Below, in pieces: positions 33,327 to 45,965 of a stretch of DNA of 64,000 nt. The notes beneath the pieces were generated by a model, which ran no database searches, was not told the DNA's origin, and worked only from the letters and a program-made list of their open reading frames with translations. Positions within the stretch are counted from its first letter, which is position 1. Every line of letters begins with the position of its first letter. This stretch comes from Isoetes taiwanensis. Taxonomy: Eukaryota; Streptophyta; Lycopodiopsida; Isoetales; Isoetaceae. The DNA lies in assembly GCA_021234155.1 (NCBI GenBank), contig JAJEKV010000032.1:2326783-2390782 (forward strand), written 5' to 3'. The translations under genes were made by a program, and so were the position numbers.

Positions 33327-33945
33327 AGTCTTACATAAAACAACATTTTGATAAGTTTTGAGGTATGTATAGATGTATTGCAGGCTATACATAGATAGAT
33401 ACAATTTTAGCATCGACAAAGACTATTAGAGCCCATGGGCCAAAGCATGCGGAGAAGGAGACATGTATATATATTGGATGCGGTCATGTTTAAACCACAG
33501 GTATATCCGTGGTATAACCGGGTCTTTGACATGTTATAGCCACATCACAAAAAAAAACAAGGTGCTACGCACAGAGGGTTGCCCTCCACTTTCTTGAGGG
33601 TGAAGTGGCCTAAATATAATCATGAAGTCATGTTTTTACAATCTATATTTAAATTAAAGTAGACCCCTACCATATTCTTGCAATCAGTTTGTAATTCTGC
33701 TACATTCATGTACAAGCCTATCCACAAGTACCCATCGATCAAATTGTGCATGTAACTGAATAGTTTAGTATTCTCGTGGATAGAATCTTGAATTTATGTC
33801 TCCGTGGCATCGCATCCCCATTCTTGATCAACAACTGGATTGGCCATCTCAGACAAATAAATTGTGTCGGTTAGCCAGTTTCCGCACCAGCTACCCAGCA
33901 ACAATGGTGACTGCCAGTTTACATGTAAGGGTAGGTTTGGAGCAA

Positions 33946-34041
33946 TCACTAGCATATCCTAGGTATATTCCAGCATATACCTAGGATATGCCACAAACCC
34001 ACATAAGTGAGGGTTTGCCCCCCTAGGGGCAACCCAAAAAG
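33946..34041. repeat. Palindrome-bearing repeat, copy 1
   Basis: It contains the perfect inverted repeat GCATATCCTAGGTATA (33952-33967) and TATACCTAGGATATGC (33976-33991), then CCCACATAAGTGAGGGTTTG and the near-palindrome GCCCCCCTAGGGGC (34017-34030). The same arrangement recurs at 38325-38415 in the same orientation, 4.4 kb away. Confidence 0.8.
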
Positions 34042-35830
34042 CACATCAATATCTAAAAATGCAGTTATTCTTAGCGTCAAATTATCTTTATTGCTTTTAA
34101 TCAATGATCCATTCCTGGTGAAGGATGTCCCCTAGCGTGTGGGTTGTCTTTGGCTCAGATAAGTCGAATTCAATGTTCCCTCTAACTAGTAGCATAAGTG
34201 TAGTTGGTGAACAACCTATAGGAAATGCATCCATGCGCACTTGCAATCTACTCAAATTGTGAATGTTAAGTCGTTCAAGAACTGTTATATTCCCATTAAG
34301 TGTACAACATGCAGAACAGAAGTCTTGACTGTTAAAAAGGTTAGGAACCTTCAACTTGTGGTTCTGCATTGCCAACAATCTTGGGTGCACCATCTTAGAT
34401 TGTTCAAAAGTCTTGTTATTCCCTTAAGATTCCCTTAAATTATTCAAGAGTTTTTATCCAAGTTTCATAGAGATTCTCTAAAGATTCTTTAGAATTCAAT
34501 AAATATATGCTTAGATTCTACCCCACTACGTGAGTTTTGCACGAAATCTATGGGATTCTTAAGGGAATCTGTACAAAATCTTAAGGAATATTCATCCCTG
34601 TCTTGAGGAGATTCGTAGATAGATCCGCCAAGTCAAAGCAACATCTGATACATTTCGGGCAGATTTTGTATTTTTTTGTAGAAGCCGGACGACCTTGTGA
34701 ATATAAAGGAAAGGAAGAAAGAGAACCGCATGTCTTTTCATACCGCTGGCAACAAATTTCTGCGTTTTTGTGGAGATAAAGGAAAGCACAACTGACTAGC
34801 TTCAAAACCGTGCCCAAACCCTAATCCAATGTCCAGACATTTTTATTAGTTGTCGATTGGTTATTTTTACCAGTTGTTTATCGGTAGGGCGCAATGCATC
34901 TCCCAACTTGGGACTACCAAATGTCATTGCCAAACTACATGCCAGAGCAAAATTGCGATCCAACTTCTCGACTGTTATTCTTTTTATCGATCTTAGTCTT
35001 CTTAAAAAATATTCACACTGCCCTTATAAGTTGATCAATGGGCCGCATTTAATCATATGCAAGAACACAAACATCATATGCAAGAACATAATCGAAGGCT
35101 ATATACCTGCAAATTCATATATCACAAATCATATAATCACCATACATGGAAATTGAAGGCTATGTTGTATATATATACACAAAATAACCATTCACATCTA
35201 CACATATTATTATGTATATAATGTGCCCATAGCAAATGCCTTAAAAAAGGACACGTTAATTGGCAGTTTGACGAAGCATTACAGACATCACAACCAGAAG
35301 TTGCACATGGCATGCATTGGCCGAGTAGTTTAGAACATCATAAAACAATAAGCATCAGCCCACTTCATAAATACGAACAATGTTTTGCCTATTCAATTTG
35401 GGAAGGCAATAAATAAGAGCGGCATTGTTGCAATATCAAAAATTATATTGGTAACACCGCTTTGCATGTTACAAAAGAGCTGCAGTCCTTGCACCAGCCA
35501 TTAGGAAGGCAAAAGACCTTGGACGTTCACGCGGTTAAAGATATGGCACTATGATGACGCACAAAACACCCAAGTATGAAGCAGCCATATTATGCTTGAA
35601 CTTGCCAAACAACCTTGAACGTTCACGTTCGGGCATATTGCAAGATACTAGTGGTTATAAAGGCTCTATGACACAAACAAAATGCTTAGTATGAAGCTTG
35701 CATATAAACTTGCAAAACCCGACCTTGTGAATATATAACTTTTCTCGGGTTAAAATGGTCCGGATTTGCGTCAATGACTATAAACATTCGGCTGCATGTT
35801 TACACGTCGATAAAGACTCGATCTTGGTTT
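34042..35830. other. No gene seen
   Basis: AT-rich DNA with short frames only. Confidence 0.4.
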
Positions 35831-36408
35831 TCACCGCACTTTCTCGCAATGTTCTAGGGCCAACTCATTGTGGTGACAAAGCAATATAACTTTAGAATGG
35901 TTACATTGAGCAATCGGAGATAAACCAATAGCTTTCAACTCTAGTTTATCCGAGCTAACGCGATCCACAAGGCGACCATCAAGATATGTTCCCTTGTGTG
36001 TTTCAAGCTCGGGCACACTTCATGTTTGAATAATAAAGTTAAAATGTTATCACAACTTCGGTAGTAAATAATATCCGTATCAATGGTCATACAAAACGTT
36101 ATGGCCAATTCATGAAGAAAATATTAAGATAACATGACAGAAGAGAAAACGAGCAACTCCACCTTAGTAACGGGTTTTCCATTCACTTTGGCAAATCCCT
36201 CCTTAATGCTACTCTCGCACACGGGCTTTGCCGACTCTAGGAAGTCGCTCTGCGATCCAAGCATCGGGGACGGGTCTTGCAAGTTTGGTGGAGAATTGAG
36301 ACAAAAACCTTGTGGGGGGCATCGGCCCGAGCGAAAAGATGCAAAATCTTTGTCGAAGCTCCAATTTCTAGCAAGATGTTGCAGCCCGGCTCCCGGCAAG
36401 AGAATCAA
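35831..36408 (-). CDS. Possible exons of an unrecognised minus-strand gene
   Basis: Two frames lie in the usual order of exons: 36408-36163, ending GFAKVNGKPVTK at the donor AAG|GTGGAG, and about 36017-35831, following an AG acceptor and reading PELETHKGTYLDGRLVDRV. An ATG at about 38271 (MAQLDPPSSSSKAFSSGF) on the same strand could be a start. The junction I can draw is not clearly in phase. No family is recognised. It may be a captured gene fragment inside a larger element. Confidence 0.25.
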
Positions 36409-38324
36409 AGCAGCTTTTGAGAAGTTGTGTTACCAGCGATTTCGCTAACAAATCATGCTACACATGGCAATAAGTGCATTCCGCCAAGCTTTGGCAATAG
36501 GCTTAAGTTTGATTTAATCGCCGCAAAAGCAAATCTCGTAGTGAGGCGCCATTGTTTTCACACGTTCATGTGCATCTCGGTTAAATAGTTACCTTTTAGC
36601 GCATTATGATAGTCGAAATGCCAAGCTTTCCATGCAAAAGTGACAAGAGCCAATCTACCACCTTCTCATCATGCTTTAGCCATGAAGAAATAAGCTTACA
36701 TAGAGTGTATGTCAAGTTACAACAGATTGAGCGGTTGGCAGACGACTTCGGATAACTCTTATTGTATAATAGTCGACCGCAGAGTGGATCGCCACTTTCC
36801 CCGTGTTAAAACCAATGTTGCAATATAAGAAGGAAAACATTTAAGAAAAGATACAAGATCTGGAGATATAACATGACACCGAAAAGGTTTCTATCACCGC
36901 TCATGAACTAATCATACACAAGCAATTAATCTGCATGATAATTTGTGCGTCATGCCAAACTCGTTTTAGAGGAAAATATCTTCTCTGCAAATGCCAAAGA
37001 CAACCTACTTTCATTACATTACTCTAAAAGCATCATCAAAGCCTTTATCTATTGCATAATGCAAAAGCATGCATGAGAGGATCGAAACATTTATAGCGAA
37101 ATAATTGTTGGCCCACAATTTCTATCCTAAAATCATTGATATTATACAGAGTAAAGTCCGATGTGAATCCTCGCTACCCTATTTCACTAGCAAAACATAT
37201 TGTGTTCGAAGTTAAACCGAAAGGATCATATTCCCGGTAAATACTTTCACAATGCATGTTTTAGGGAAAAAAAAAAGGAAGTCGCACCTTTGTTTTCTAC
37301 CATGCAATTATAATAAGATCACACAATAAATATTCGCTTTCATGTTAATTGTACACGTTGACAATCATCGTTGTGCACTCAAGATATTCTCGTTAAAACT
37401 TACGAAGCAAATATGGGGGAGTGCATTTCGTGTGGCAAGTTTTGCGATAAAGCAAACAATGTAAATTTCCATGATTCTACCATATCCATTCTCGAATCAT
37501 CCTACCCAAACATTAGTAGAAGCATGCTTAGCAACAAACCAACGTATGGTTTTTATGGTTTTTCATGTGACGCATACAAAATTTTCACCTTAAAGTAAAT
37601 ATAAAGTTGTGAGTAAATATTACGGGGATAACGCAACTTGGTATCCGCCACCATTTTAGCATTTAGAACTCCCGAGGTTCCAATAGTAAAGCCCGTAAAA
37701 CAGTTTATTCTCTGCTTTTGATATCATCTCTTCCGATTGACAATATGTTTGATGTCCTTGGAAAGAGAAAATGTCCAGTTTCATCTGCAGATAAAACTCT
37801 TGGTTATCATTTCATTTTTCTCAAATGCCTAAAACGTGGATGCAAGCGGCTTCGATTCTAAAAGGAAAATTCAAAAAGGAAAATATCGTACCTACTACTA
37901 TTTCAAAGTTGACTACTCCGCTTCATAAATGATGTCAGTGACTCCTCTGCTTCACCGAAACTTGAAAGAGAAAACACGATTTAGATAAGCCTTCACAAAA
38001 AACAGGGGCTACAGAGAAAAATCGAGCTAGGTTCATGGCTATGGCAGGGCGGCGTTGGGTAAACAGAGTTCTATTTGCTACTATCAAGCAAGGAAAAGCA
38101 AAAATCGAACCTCTTGAACTGCTATGCTACATCCTAAGCTCTTTTCTAGAAGCAAACGATTCCCAGCAAAGCAAATCATGAAAGGCAGAGTAAATAACTG
38201 CCATGCTCTTGGAAGCCAGAGGAAAATGCTTTGGAAGAAGAAGAAGGAGGGTCGAGCTGCGCCATAGCCACGCCTGGAATTCGGCTGGATGACCGAGCAT
38301 TTACAGGCAGTTTTTAGCAGTCAT
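36409..38324. other. No confident gene
   Basis: Sequence of intron or intergenic type. A 75-residue plus-strand frame at 37371-37598 has no motif. Confidence 0.4.
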
Positions 38325-38415
38325 CAGCATATGCTAGGTATATGCCAGCATATACTTGAATATGCCCACATACCCACATAAACGAGGGTTTGCCCCCCTA
38401 GGGGCAACCCAAAAA
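38325..38415. repeat. Palindrome-bearing repeat, copy 2
   Basis: It matches the copy at 33946 at most positions: AGCATATGCTAGGTATATGC, CCAGCATATAC, then CCCACATAAACGAGGGTTTG and TTGCCCCCCTAGGGGCAACC. The palindrome arms are less perfect here. Confidence 0.75.
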
Positions 38416-38605
38416 CACGGGATTAGCAGTTTTTTTGCGATTTAAGGCCGGCTTAAACATGACAGCGTTGGCCGAAACATAGGGAGAGAACATTTTCACA
38501 AATTTGAAACATGGCAAAGTGAAATTGGGGTTCATCAGTTCGCGTGTAAATATGTCCCTGTCACCCCTCCAAGCTTCCCGCTTGGGCTAGCGGCTTTTTT
38601 GATCC

Positions 38606-41600
38606 ATGGAGAAAAATGAAGGTGGTGTCCTTGGGTGGGAGTCTCAGGCAGCAGAGCATAGAATTAGAAATAACGCCAGACTATGGTGCACTAATGCCGA
38701 TTGCGCCACTTCTCAAAGCACCTGCATGCACTGGACGGATTCCAACAGCTACGTTCTCGCCCTTGCATCCCATAGGAATGCGGTAGGCAGCTATCTCTCT
38801 AGCATGTTTGTTTCTCAACTCTTGCTATGTTTCGGACTATAAAGGCTTATAGGTTTTAACAAAGATGCCAAAGTTAAGCTATATTGTAACAGCTCTGCGA
38901 ACTAGGCATGTGGAATCAATGTCCTGCTAAAATAGGCTGCAAAGTCAATCGATGATTTTTCTTTTTCTGCGAATTTCTTTATGTAATGACTTGCAATAAC
39001 ACATCTTTTATTTTGCAGTCTTCCCGAATTCATGTGCTACGATCTCTTTCAGCTTTTCTTCTTTGTGTGGGATCAGGAAAGAACATCTCATTTTGCAGCA
39101 AAGATTACTCCGTATCTACTTTTATTGGCAGAACATGTGTTTCGATCAAGCATTCTGATGTCGCTAATCTCTATGAAATGTTATTTCTGGAACTTTCACA
39201 ACTTTCTGATCTCCTGTCAGAACCTTGTTTCTGTTCAAAGGAGTATTGTGTTGCAAAATGCAAGCAGTTGGTTGAAATGGCAACTCCATCACAGCTTGGA
39301 GTGATTATCCAATCTTTATGTTGCAGTATCCGTATCATACCTGTCTTCGACATGTTTGATACAAGTTTAAGTCAGAAAGCTATTACAGCCCTGAATGCTT
39401 TGCTTCATCAGCTCTGCACATTGGACAGGCTTTCGCAATACTGTCATAATCAATCGGCTTATGATGAGACCACAAGGCCGAGTTGCTATACGGACAATTC
39501 AAGGCTTTTAACTTTTGAGACCATTCCAAAAGGTGGATTTGAATGCCATATTTTTATCAGATGCAGCCTCCTTGAGGTACATTTCTAATATGTTTTACTA
39601 TTAGTAGTTTCATTTGCTGATGCTGTGTGTTCAATGCCCATGTAGGTGTTTCTTAATGAAGTTATTGCTCATCCGGATATTGGTCATCATTTGCTTCAGG
39701 ATAATGAGACTAATCCTTTAGTAAGAGAAGAATTGCTTTCTGGCCTGACTAAACATGCAGAAGCTTCACTTGAGATTGCATCTGTACATATGGTCCTCCA
39801 TCTTATGCTTAAAACGAACCCAAACACGACTTCACCCTTCCAACAGTCATTTGCGACACACACATTAACTATTCTGAGTGCCGTGCTGTTGCTGGATCTT
39901 GTATCAAAGAATGAGATTCCCGATTCCCTTCTTATACATGTGCTGTCCTTGGTTGCAAGTGCCATTGACTTTTCTGAAGATAAAAAAGATAGTCCTTTTG
40001 ATCATTTCTTAGGTTCTAATGACATGTCACCTGCAATGGTTTTAGGCTTGGCATTATCTACTGTCGAGACGGCTGCAAAGCTTATGGTTAGAGTCACTCC
40101 TCTACGAGGTCCAAGATGCAGGGAAAGCATATGCAAAGGAGATTATTCACATTATCATGACGATGATAGATTGTCAAATAATTGGCGCTTCTTTGGTGGC
40201 ACGCCATCTTATTCTTCCAAGGGATTGGCATCAAATGATAGAAATGTGCTTTACAACATTGGTAGGACATCGTATCTTGATTATTCCCGCAAAGTTCATG
40301 ATTACCTGCTGGCTGCCATATTGCATGTTATGGAATGTGCACTTTCAAGGGTATTGGAGGAACTGATCAAATTAGAATACAGCTGCACAAACTGTGGGAA
40401 AAACTGTACAACCTTGTCTAGATCATCCATTTGTGATCTACGAATAAACAGCATGGTTGATTCTCTGGCTATGATCTTCTCGACATATGTTTTTAAAAGG
40501 CCAGAAGGTTTTGAGTACTGCGATACAAAATATGTTATTGGACAGTCTCTGCTCTATTTTTGTTCTATTCTGGGTTTACAATGTGACTTAGGGTCAAAAG
40601 AAATGCTGCATGTGCCTTGCTTGAATATTATTAAGTCACTGACAAGCTTATTGTTATTCCGAGGAAATAGTGGAAATGGTGGCCCTAGTTTCAACTTTGA
40701 TTCAGTAATGGAATTGTCGAGACAAAATTTTGTTGAGAGACTTAATCATGGTTCGCAGACACTTCCCATTTGCAAAGCAGGAAAGACTACACCTAGATAC
40801 TTTTTGCATACGATGGTCAAAATGATACAGGAACCTCTCTGGGAATTGCAGCTTAAGCAGGTTAAAATCGTGCTGAAACTTTTGCAGCATGGCTTTGGAA
40901 TCACATATACGCCTAACATTGGATGTTAATGCAGACTTTCAATACCAAGTTTCTGGTTTTTCTCTTGAAGCACGTACCTCTTGCTGATGGGCTTGATGTG
41001 GCAACAACGGGACTTGGGAAGTGTCTAGATGTGATATTAAATTCCAAAGGTAGTTTTCCGAAAAGTCAAATTCTTTTATTCTTTGACGCTTGTTATTATA
41101 ATTACTTGTTGCGGCATGATTTCTTGTGTGTTCAGACTGGTGTAACTGTGGGAACTGCAGTCAGCAAGGTTGTCATATACCAATGGTTTTCATCCTCATC
41201 TCGTTTGCTGTAAATGCCGCACAAAGATTACCAAGATTACACAACTTGATTACTGATGGCGCTTCTGAAGATTTGATGCAGTACTTGAAGATAGTTAGAT
41301 GCCTATCCCTTTTTTGTCACATATATGAAAAGACCACAGTTGAGCAGGAATTGGAACAACTTTCAGACATTCTTAGAGGAGTTGTATCTTTTGTTAGTGA
41401 AAGCCTGGAGGCTCTTGAGAACTTTTCTGCACATGATTCAGGTGAATCTTTGGATACAATAGAAGGCAAGAAAAAATGTCATCCCATGCAACTGACAGAT
41501 TTCTTTGCGCAAGTGAACAACTTTGTGAAGCTGTCAACAGCGAGTTTGGTAAAGGACAAAGGATGCTGGCCTATGGTAAGAAATTATTTTCTATAGATCC

Positions 41601-42808
41601 CTCCTCTCCTTGTGTGAATACACTCTTTTCTAGTTCTCCTCCCTATGCAATCTTAAGGATTTCATATGCTGGCGGCCTTTGCAATGGTTAAGAACAAACA
41701 TGCTAAAATGGCAATGGCCTTATACACTGCCAGATCACTTTATCCCCAGCATGAGTGAAATTCCCAATGTTTATACATCGTCTGATGAATGTCGCCTCTT
41801 TGTTTGTTTATTTATCTATCTGTTTGTTTGTTTGTTGTCTGTTCTTTGCCTGAAGGGGCCTATCCTAGTTGTTTGCCATCCTGATTGGTATATTGAATGC
41901 AATTTTTGCTACCATTATTTGCAGTATACTGGCCATATAGCGCACACATTCTATAGAGACTGTAATGTGATACGAAAATTCAACTAGTTTTAGATGTATA
42001 TGTCGGGTAAGATTTGATAAACAAATGTGCAAGTCTGATGAATAGGTTATGGGCTGCAGGATTTACAGGAGATTGCAAATTCTCTTCTTTATATCGTGGA
42101 AAATTTCATGTGTTCATATAGCAACTATGTGTTAAAGAGAGAGATGTCCCCAGTGAATCATATGAGCACTTGTAAAGACAACTCAGCTAGAATGGTAGAG
42201 GACATGCCACTAGCTCAAACTGGAATAGTTGTGGATAAGCAGGATATTGACAGCCCAGCTTCAAGCTTTTGTAGACCTCGGCCATCAACAATAGCAATTA
42301 TAAAAAGATTCATGCGTAAACGCCAGCACCTTTGTTTTCAAGAAGCAGAACAATCATGCATTACAAGCCATGAAGGGTAATTTGCCAACTTAAGGAATTT
42401 AGAGATGTATGTCATATAACAAGTTGATGTCATGTTTTATTCTTCAGGTCACCAACTCCAAGTAAGAGGCAGAGGAAACAAGTCCGTGGCACTGCTGATA
42501 GACCCCTTCGGCCTCTTTATCACAATGTTTCTGGACGTAAGGAGGCAACACCACAGAGTAGAAATTCATATATTCAAGAAATTTTATCCAATGAGCCCAA
42601 CGCTGAGAATGATGACTTTAGTGACCTAAATGATTTTATAGTTTACAAGGAGGGTAGAAACTACACGAAATTTCTTAACAAACGTCTGAAATTTCGGCGA
42701 CGCAGTCATACAAGGATGATTTGGAAGAGGTTGGAAGAAAAGAGAACAATCCTGCATATGTTAGATCTTTATCAGAATAAGGAGGCCCAGTACTTGCAAG
42801 AGTTATAG
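38606..42808 (+). CDS. Intact seven-exon gene for a 1060-residue, mostly helical protein of unassigned family
   Basis: Exons 38606-38782, 39019-39576, 39646-40860, 40935-41049, 41136-41575, 42060-42376 and 42448-42808 all join in phase with GT/AG borders and no internal stop. The introns are short (69-484 bp). The body reads as helical repeats (HLMLKTNPNTTS; ILSAVLLLDLVSKNEIPDSL; DYLLAAILHVMECALSRVLE), with cysteine pairs (SCTNCGKNC; DWCNCGNCSQQGC). The C-terminus is basic (SPTPSKRQRKQVRG) and ends with DFSDLNDFIVYKEGRNYTKF and LNKRLKFRRRSHTRM. This resembles large nuclear genome-maintenance scaffolds; FLIP/FIRRM-type or FANC-type proteins are candidates that I could not confirm from memory. 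The gene itself is well supported; the function is not. Confidence 0.85.
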
Positions 42809-44252
42809 AAATATGAAACACACTTGATTGCCAGAAGAAGAGACGTCCAAAGGTTCTTGACCTAATTATGTTTCATGGGAGCAAGTGTAATTTTCTCCAG
42901 CTGTAATTGCTTATGAACAATTTCATGTTTTCGGTGGAGCATAAGAACACAAACTGGTTTCCAAGAGTCTTAAGCATTGGCCAAGTTCCTAATTTCATCA
43001 GGTATGGAGGAAACCATACGCGTCAGATGAGGGACAGCATTCAACATGTAATATTCAACATGTAATATATATCTGCTAACCTGCATGCATGGGTGCAAAC
43101 GATCTCCCTGCCTGTGCTTGCAATCATGTACTTTTGAAGACAGCTAACAAAAACAAGCTTTGGCCATAAATGGGACAATCGCTGATTATACTGTATTGCA
43201 CTAGTGAAAGTAGTAATATTTTTTATTGATATTGACAGACAGTTTTGTTGCTTACACAAGGTAATACCAACAACTGTATACAGCCGTATCTCACCGTTAT
43301 TCAGCCTTAACATGCTTTTCCTCGAAACTGGTATTTAATTTACTTCCGCATAAAGAGATTTTCATTCTCAAGGGAAACTTTGGCAGTTTTAGAATCAGGA
43401 AAGTTTTCCTTTCTTTATAGATGAAATTAGTGTATTTGGGCATTCTTAGAAGGCCGAAAGTCTTTGTTATCATCTTTTTCCAGAACTTATTATTAGTCGT
43501 CTCTCCAGCAAACCTTTATTTTCAACCCGCAGGGGCAGGATCATTATGTATAAGGAAAAATCTCTCTCGAGGATTTTCCAAAAAAATCTGCCTGGAAGCT
43601 TTGGATGGACTTTCATCAAATCTGGAGGTCGTAGTACATGCCTCGAGTTCGTGGATCTCTGAATATGGTTGAAAGCAGAGCGCCTGAATCTCTGAATCTA
43701 TTGGTTGAAAGCAGAGCGCCGCTCCGTAACTTCCGGAAGCCAATTCCGTGTGATAAACTAGACGCAATAGAGGCGTAATTTGAGGGTCCCGTTCATTACG
43801 GTAGGGAAATCGTTTCGGGAGCTTTGGATATGAGCTAATATTACAGATTTATGATCAAGGTGCATCCTTTCCCATTGTAATGGTTTTTCCTTTGCAGCGG
43901 ACATAGGTTTATCCCTCCATCCTAATCGCTTTTCAAGAAATAAAAAAAAAATCTAATCCACTTCCTATGGCCATTGATAATTCCAAAAATTTGCCATCAT
44001 ACATGTGTCAACCAAGAATAAGACAACCTAACTTATGCCCAAAGGCTACAACAGCATAAAATAACAGCATAGCTGCTTTATATGAACAAGACTTATGCTC
44101 CACATGCAAGTAACTTGAACTGTACATAGGCCCACATGCAAGAAACTTGAAATGTACATAGGCAGATACACACAAACTCCAACTTCGTTATTTATGGAAG
44201 CAACACAAGATCTTCTATTGTACACATTAGAACAAAGCTTGCTCTTCTGTAA
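42809..44252. other. No gene seen; small tandem repeats
   Basis: The first part is likely 3' UTR of the upstream gene. A 29-bp unit (TCTCTGAATATGGTTGAAAG and on) is partly repeated at 43659 and 43692. A unit beginning CCACATGCAAGTAACTTGAA is repeated near 44100 and 44130. Confidence 0.5.
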
Positions 44253-45965
44253 TCAAGCCCTCATGGTATGGGGATGCCTTAGAGCAAGCTGCTGCAGCTG
44301 GCGGAGTTTGGACAGAAGCATAGTCCCCACATGGTTCACCTCTGCTCTAAAAACTCTTCTATCTCGCTGCTCGACAACAACCTGAGGATCATCCATGGCC
44401 GTGAAGGCCACTTCCAGCACATCAACTATATTGCTTAAGGGAAGGGAGAGCATGCGCAGAGATTACCAAGTCTGTGCCTTCAACCAATCAACATAAAAAA
44501 AGGTCCTTCATGTGGGGGATTGTCTTCCCCAGCAGTGCCCACCTCTTGGGAATCAGCGTCCGAGGAGATGAAGGTGGAGAATGGCGGTGGAGGACATCCA
44601 TTTCCCACTTCATCCCACGCTGCCTCATTCTACTGGGACCTGCAAGAAGAAGCCCATTCAGTTTGTCAGTCCATGGAACAAAGAGAATGTTAATTGCAAA
44701 AATCATACTATCCAATCTGGAATCCATGGTCCTCTATGTCTAACGGAATGTAATCTTTCAAGGAAGATTGGTTGGGGTCTATAAGAGGAGTAAAAGCTGT
44801 CGTCTCTTCATGGTATTTTTCATCAGTGGGGTAATCTACCACATCAATTGCATCGTCTCCTTCTCTAGTGCTACTTTCCTCTTCTAACATTGCGTCAAGT
44901 CTATCCATTTCCATCTCCTTACAAGCAAATGCATCGTCCCAGAATCTGTGACGTCTCTTTTCGACCTTCTCTATGGGTTCCTCTCCTGGAGGGAGGCCAT
45001 AAATCACGCATTGAACATCCTTGATAGAAGCGTGGTTTGGATCTAGGGTTAATCTCCAAGCAGCCTCCACTCTGTGATAACTAATGCGGGCAGAATTCCA
45101 AGGCAGCACCCATACACTGAAAAGGATAAACTTGTCAGTTCAGAGTATGCGAGCAATCATGTAGCGTAAGCTCGGAGTTCTCTGCCACCTATCATGGTGT
45201 CCAGCACGACTAAAAAGATTCATGTTATCTAACACTACACAATGCTTGCTCTCTCCAACGCCATATAGTGCATACAAATTCTTTCCATGCTCTAGTTGGT
45301 CTGCAGTCACATCTTTCATGTGGCTTCTGAAATGCAGCTTCCCTGTGTCTTTTAGACAATATCCAAACATTCCCTTGAAGCAGTGTAGGCGCATATCTTT
45401 CAATGCCTTACACATGATCACGCCTCCAGGTGGACGATGGTTAGTGCAGTCTAAATCTTGCCTGAGGCGCATGTTTACAGCTGCAGGCATCGTCATGGGA
45501 ACACGGGACACACACTGCAAATGCAGGTGGTCTAGCTCTGAGCTATGTTCAACTGCTACCATACCTGCTAGGCAATCGAAGTCTAGTAATGGTCTTCCAA
45601 TATATCTGAGCCACTAATTGTAACCGTGACACTCACATCTAGCACATTACTCTTTTATCACCTTCTTGGCCCTTTTGCTTCTTCATACATTTCTTCTCCT
45701 CTTTTTCTTTCTTTGCTTTCTCACGGGCCTCCTTCTTCTCTTTCTGCCTCTGTTCTTTCTCCCTCCTCGTCGCAGCTCTCTCTTGCTGCTTCCTTCTCTT
45801 AATTTCATTCCGGCCGTTTTGCTCCTGAATAACAATTCCAACATCTTTGCGTGGCCTACCTCTCTTCCTTGGTGGCACAACAACATTCAGGCCTCAGCAA
45901 GCACATTTAGATTATTCTGGGCTCTTTCTGTAGACAAATCTAGCTCCTCAGAAGGCACTTCTACG
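44253..45965 (-). CDS. HUH-endonuclease (Rep-like, Replitron-like) protein
   Basis: The frame from 45878 starts MPPRKRGRPRKD, an AT-hook, followed by a long lysine/glutamate helix. The frame from 45562 (open upstream to about 45605) carries EHSSELDHLHLQCV, the His-x-His of HUH nucleases (about 45515-45529), and 50 residues later FKGMFGYCLKDTGK, with the catalytic Tyr near 45360 and a Lys three residues on. The frame 45109-44708 continues with WVLPWNSARISYHRVEAAWR and IKDVQCVIYGLPPGEE, which I recall as the usual C-terminal part of this eukaryotic Rep family. A last piece lies at 44453-44253. HUH proteins nick and religate single-stranded DNA. The frame changes between pieces may be introns (one acceptor TTTTCAG near 45121) or damage. 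No separate helicase domain is visible. Replitron-like is by motif, not by search. Confidence 0.62.

Noticed and set aside
38606-42808. FANCI orthologue
   Set aside because: The C-terminus I remember for FANCI does not match the end of this protein. Kept as unassigned.
45639-45878. Stand-alone small AT-hook gene
   Set aside because: It lies directly upstream of, and in the same strand as, the HUH domain frames, and is better read as their N-terminus.
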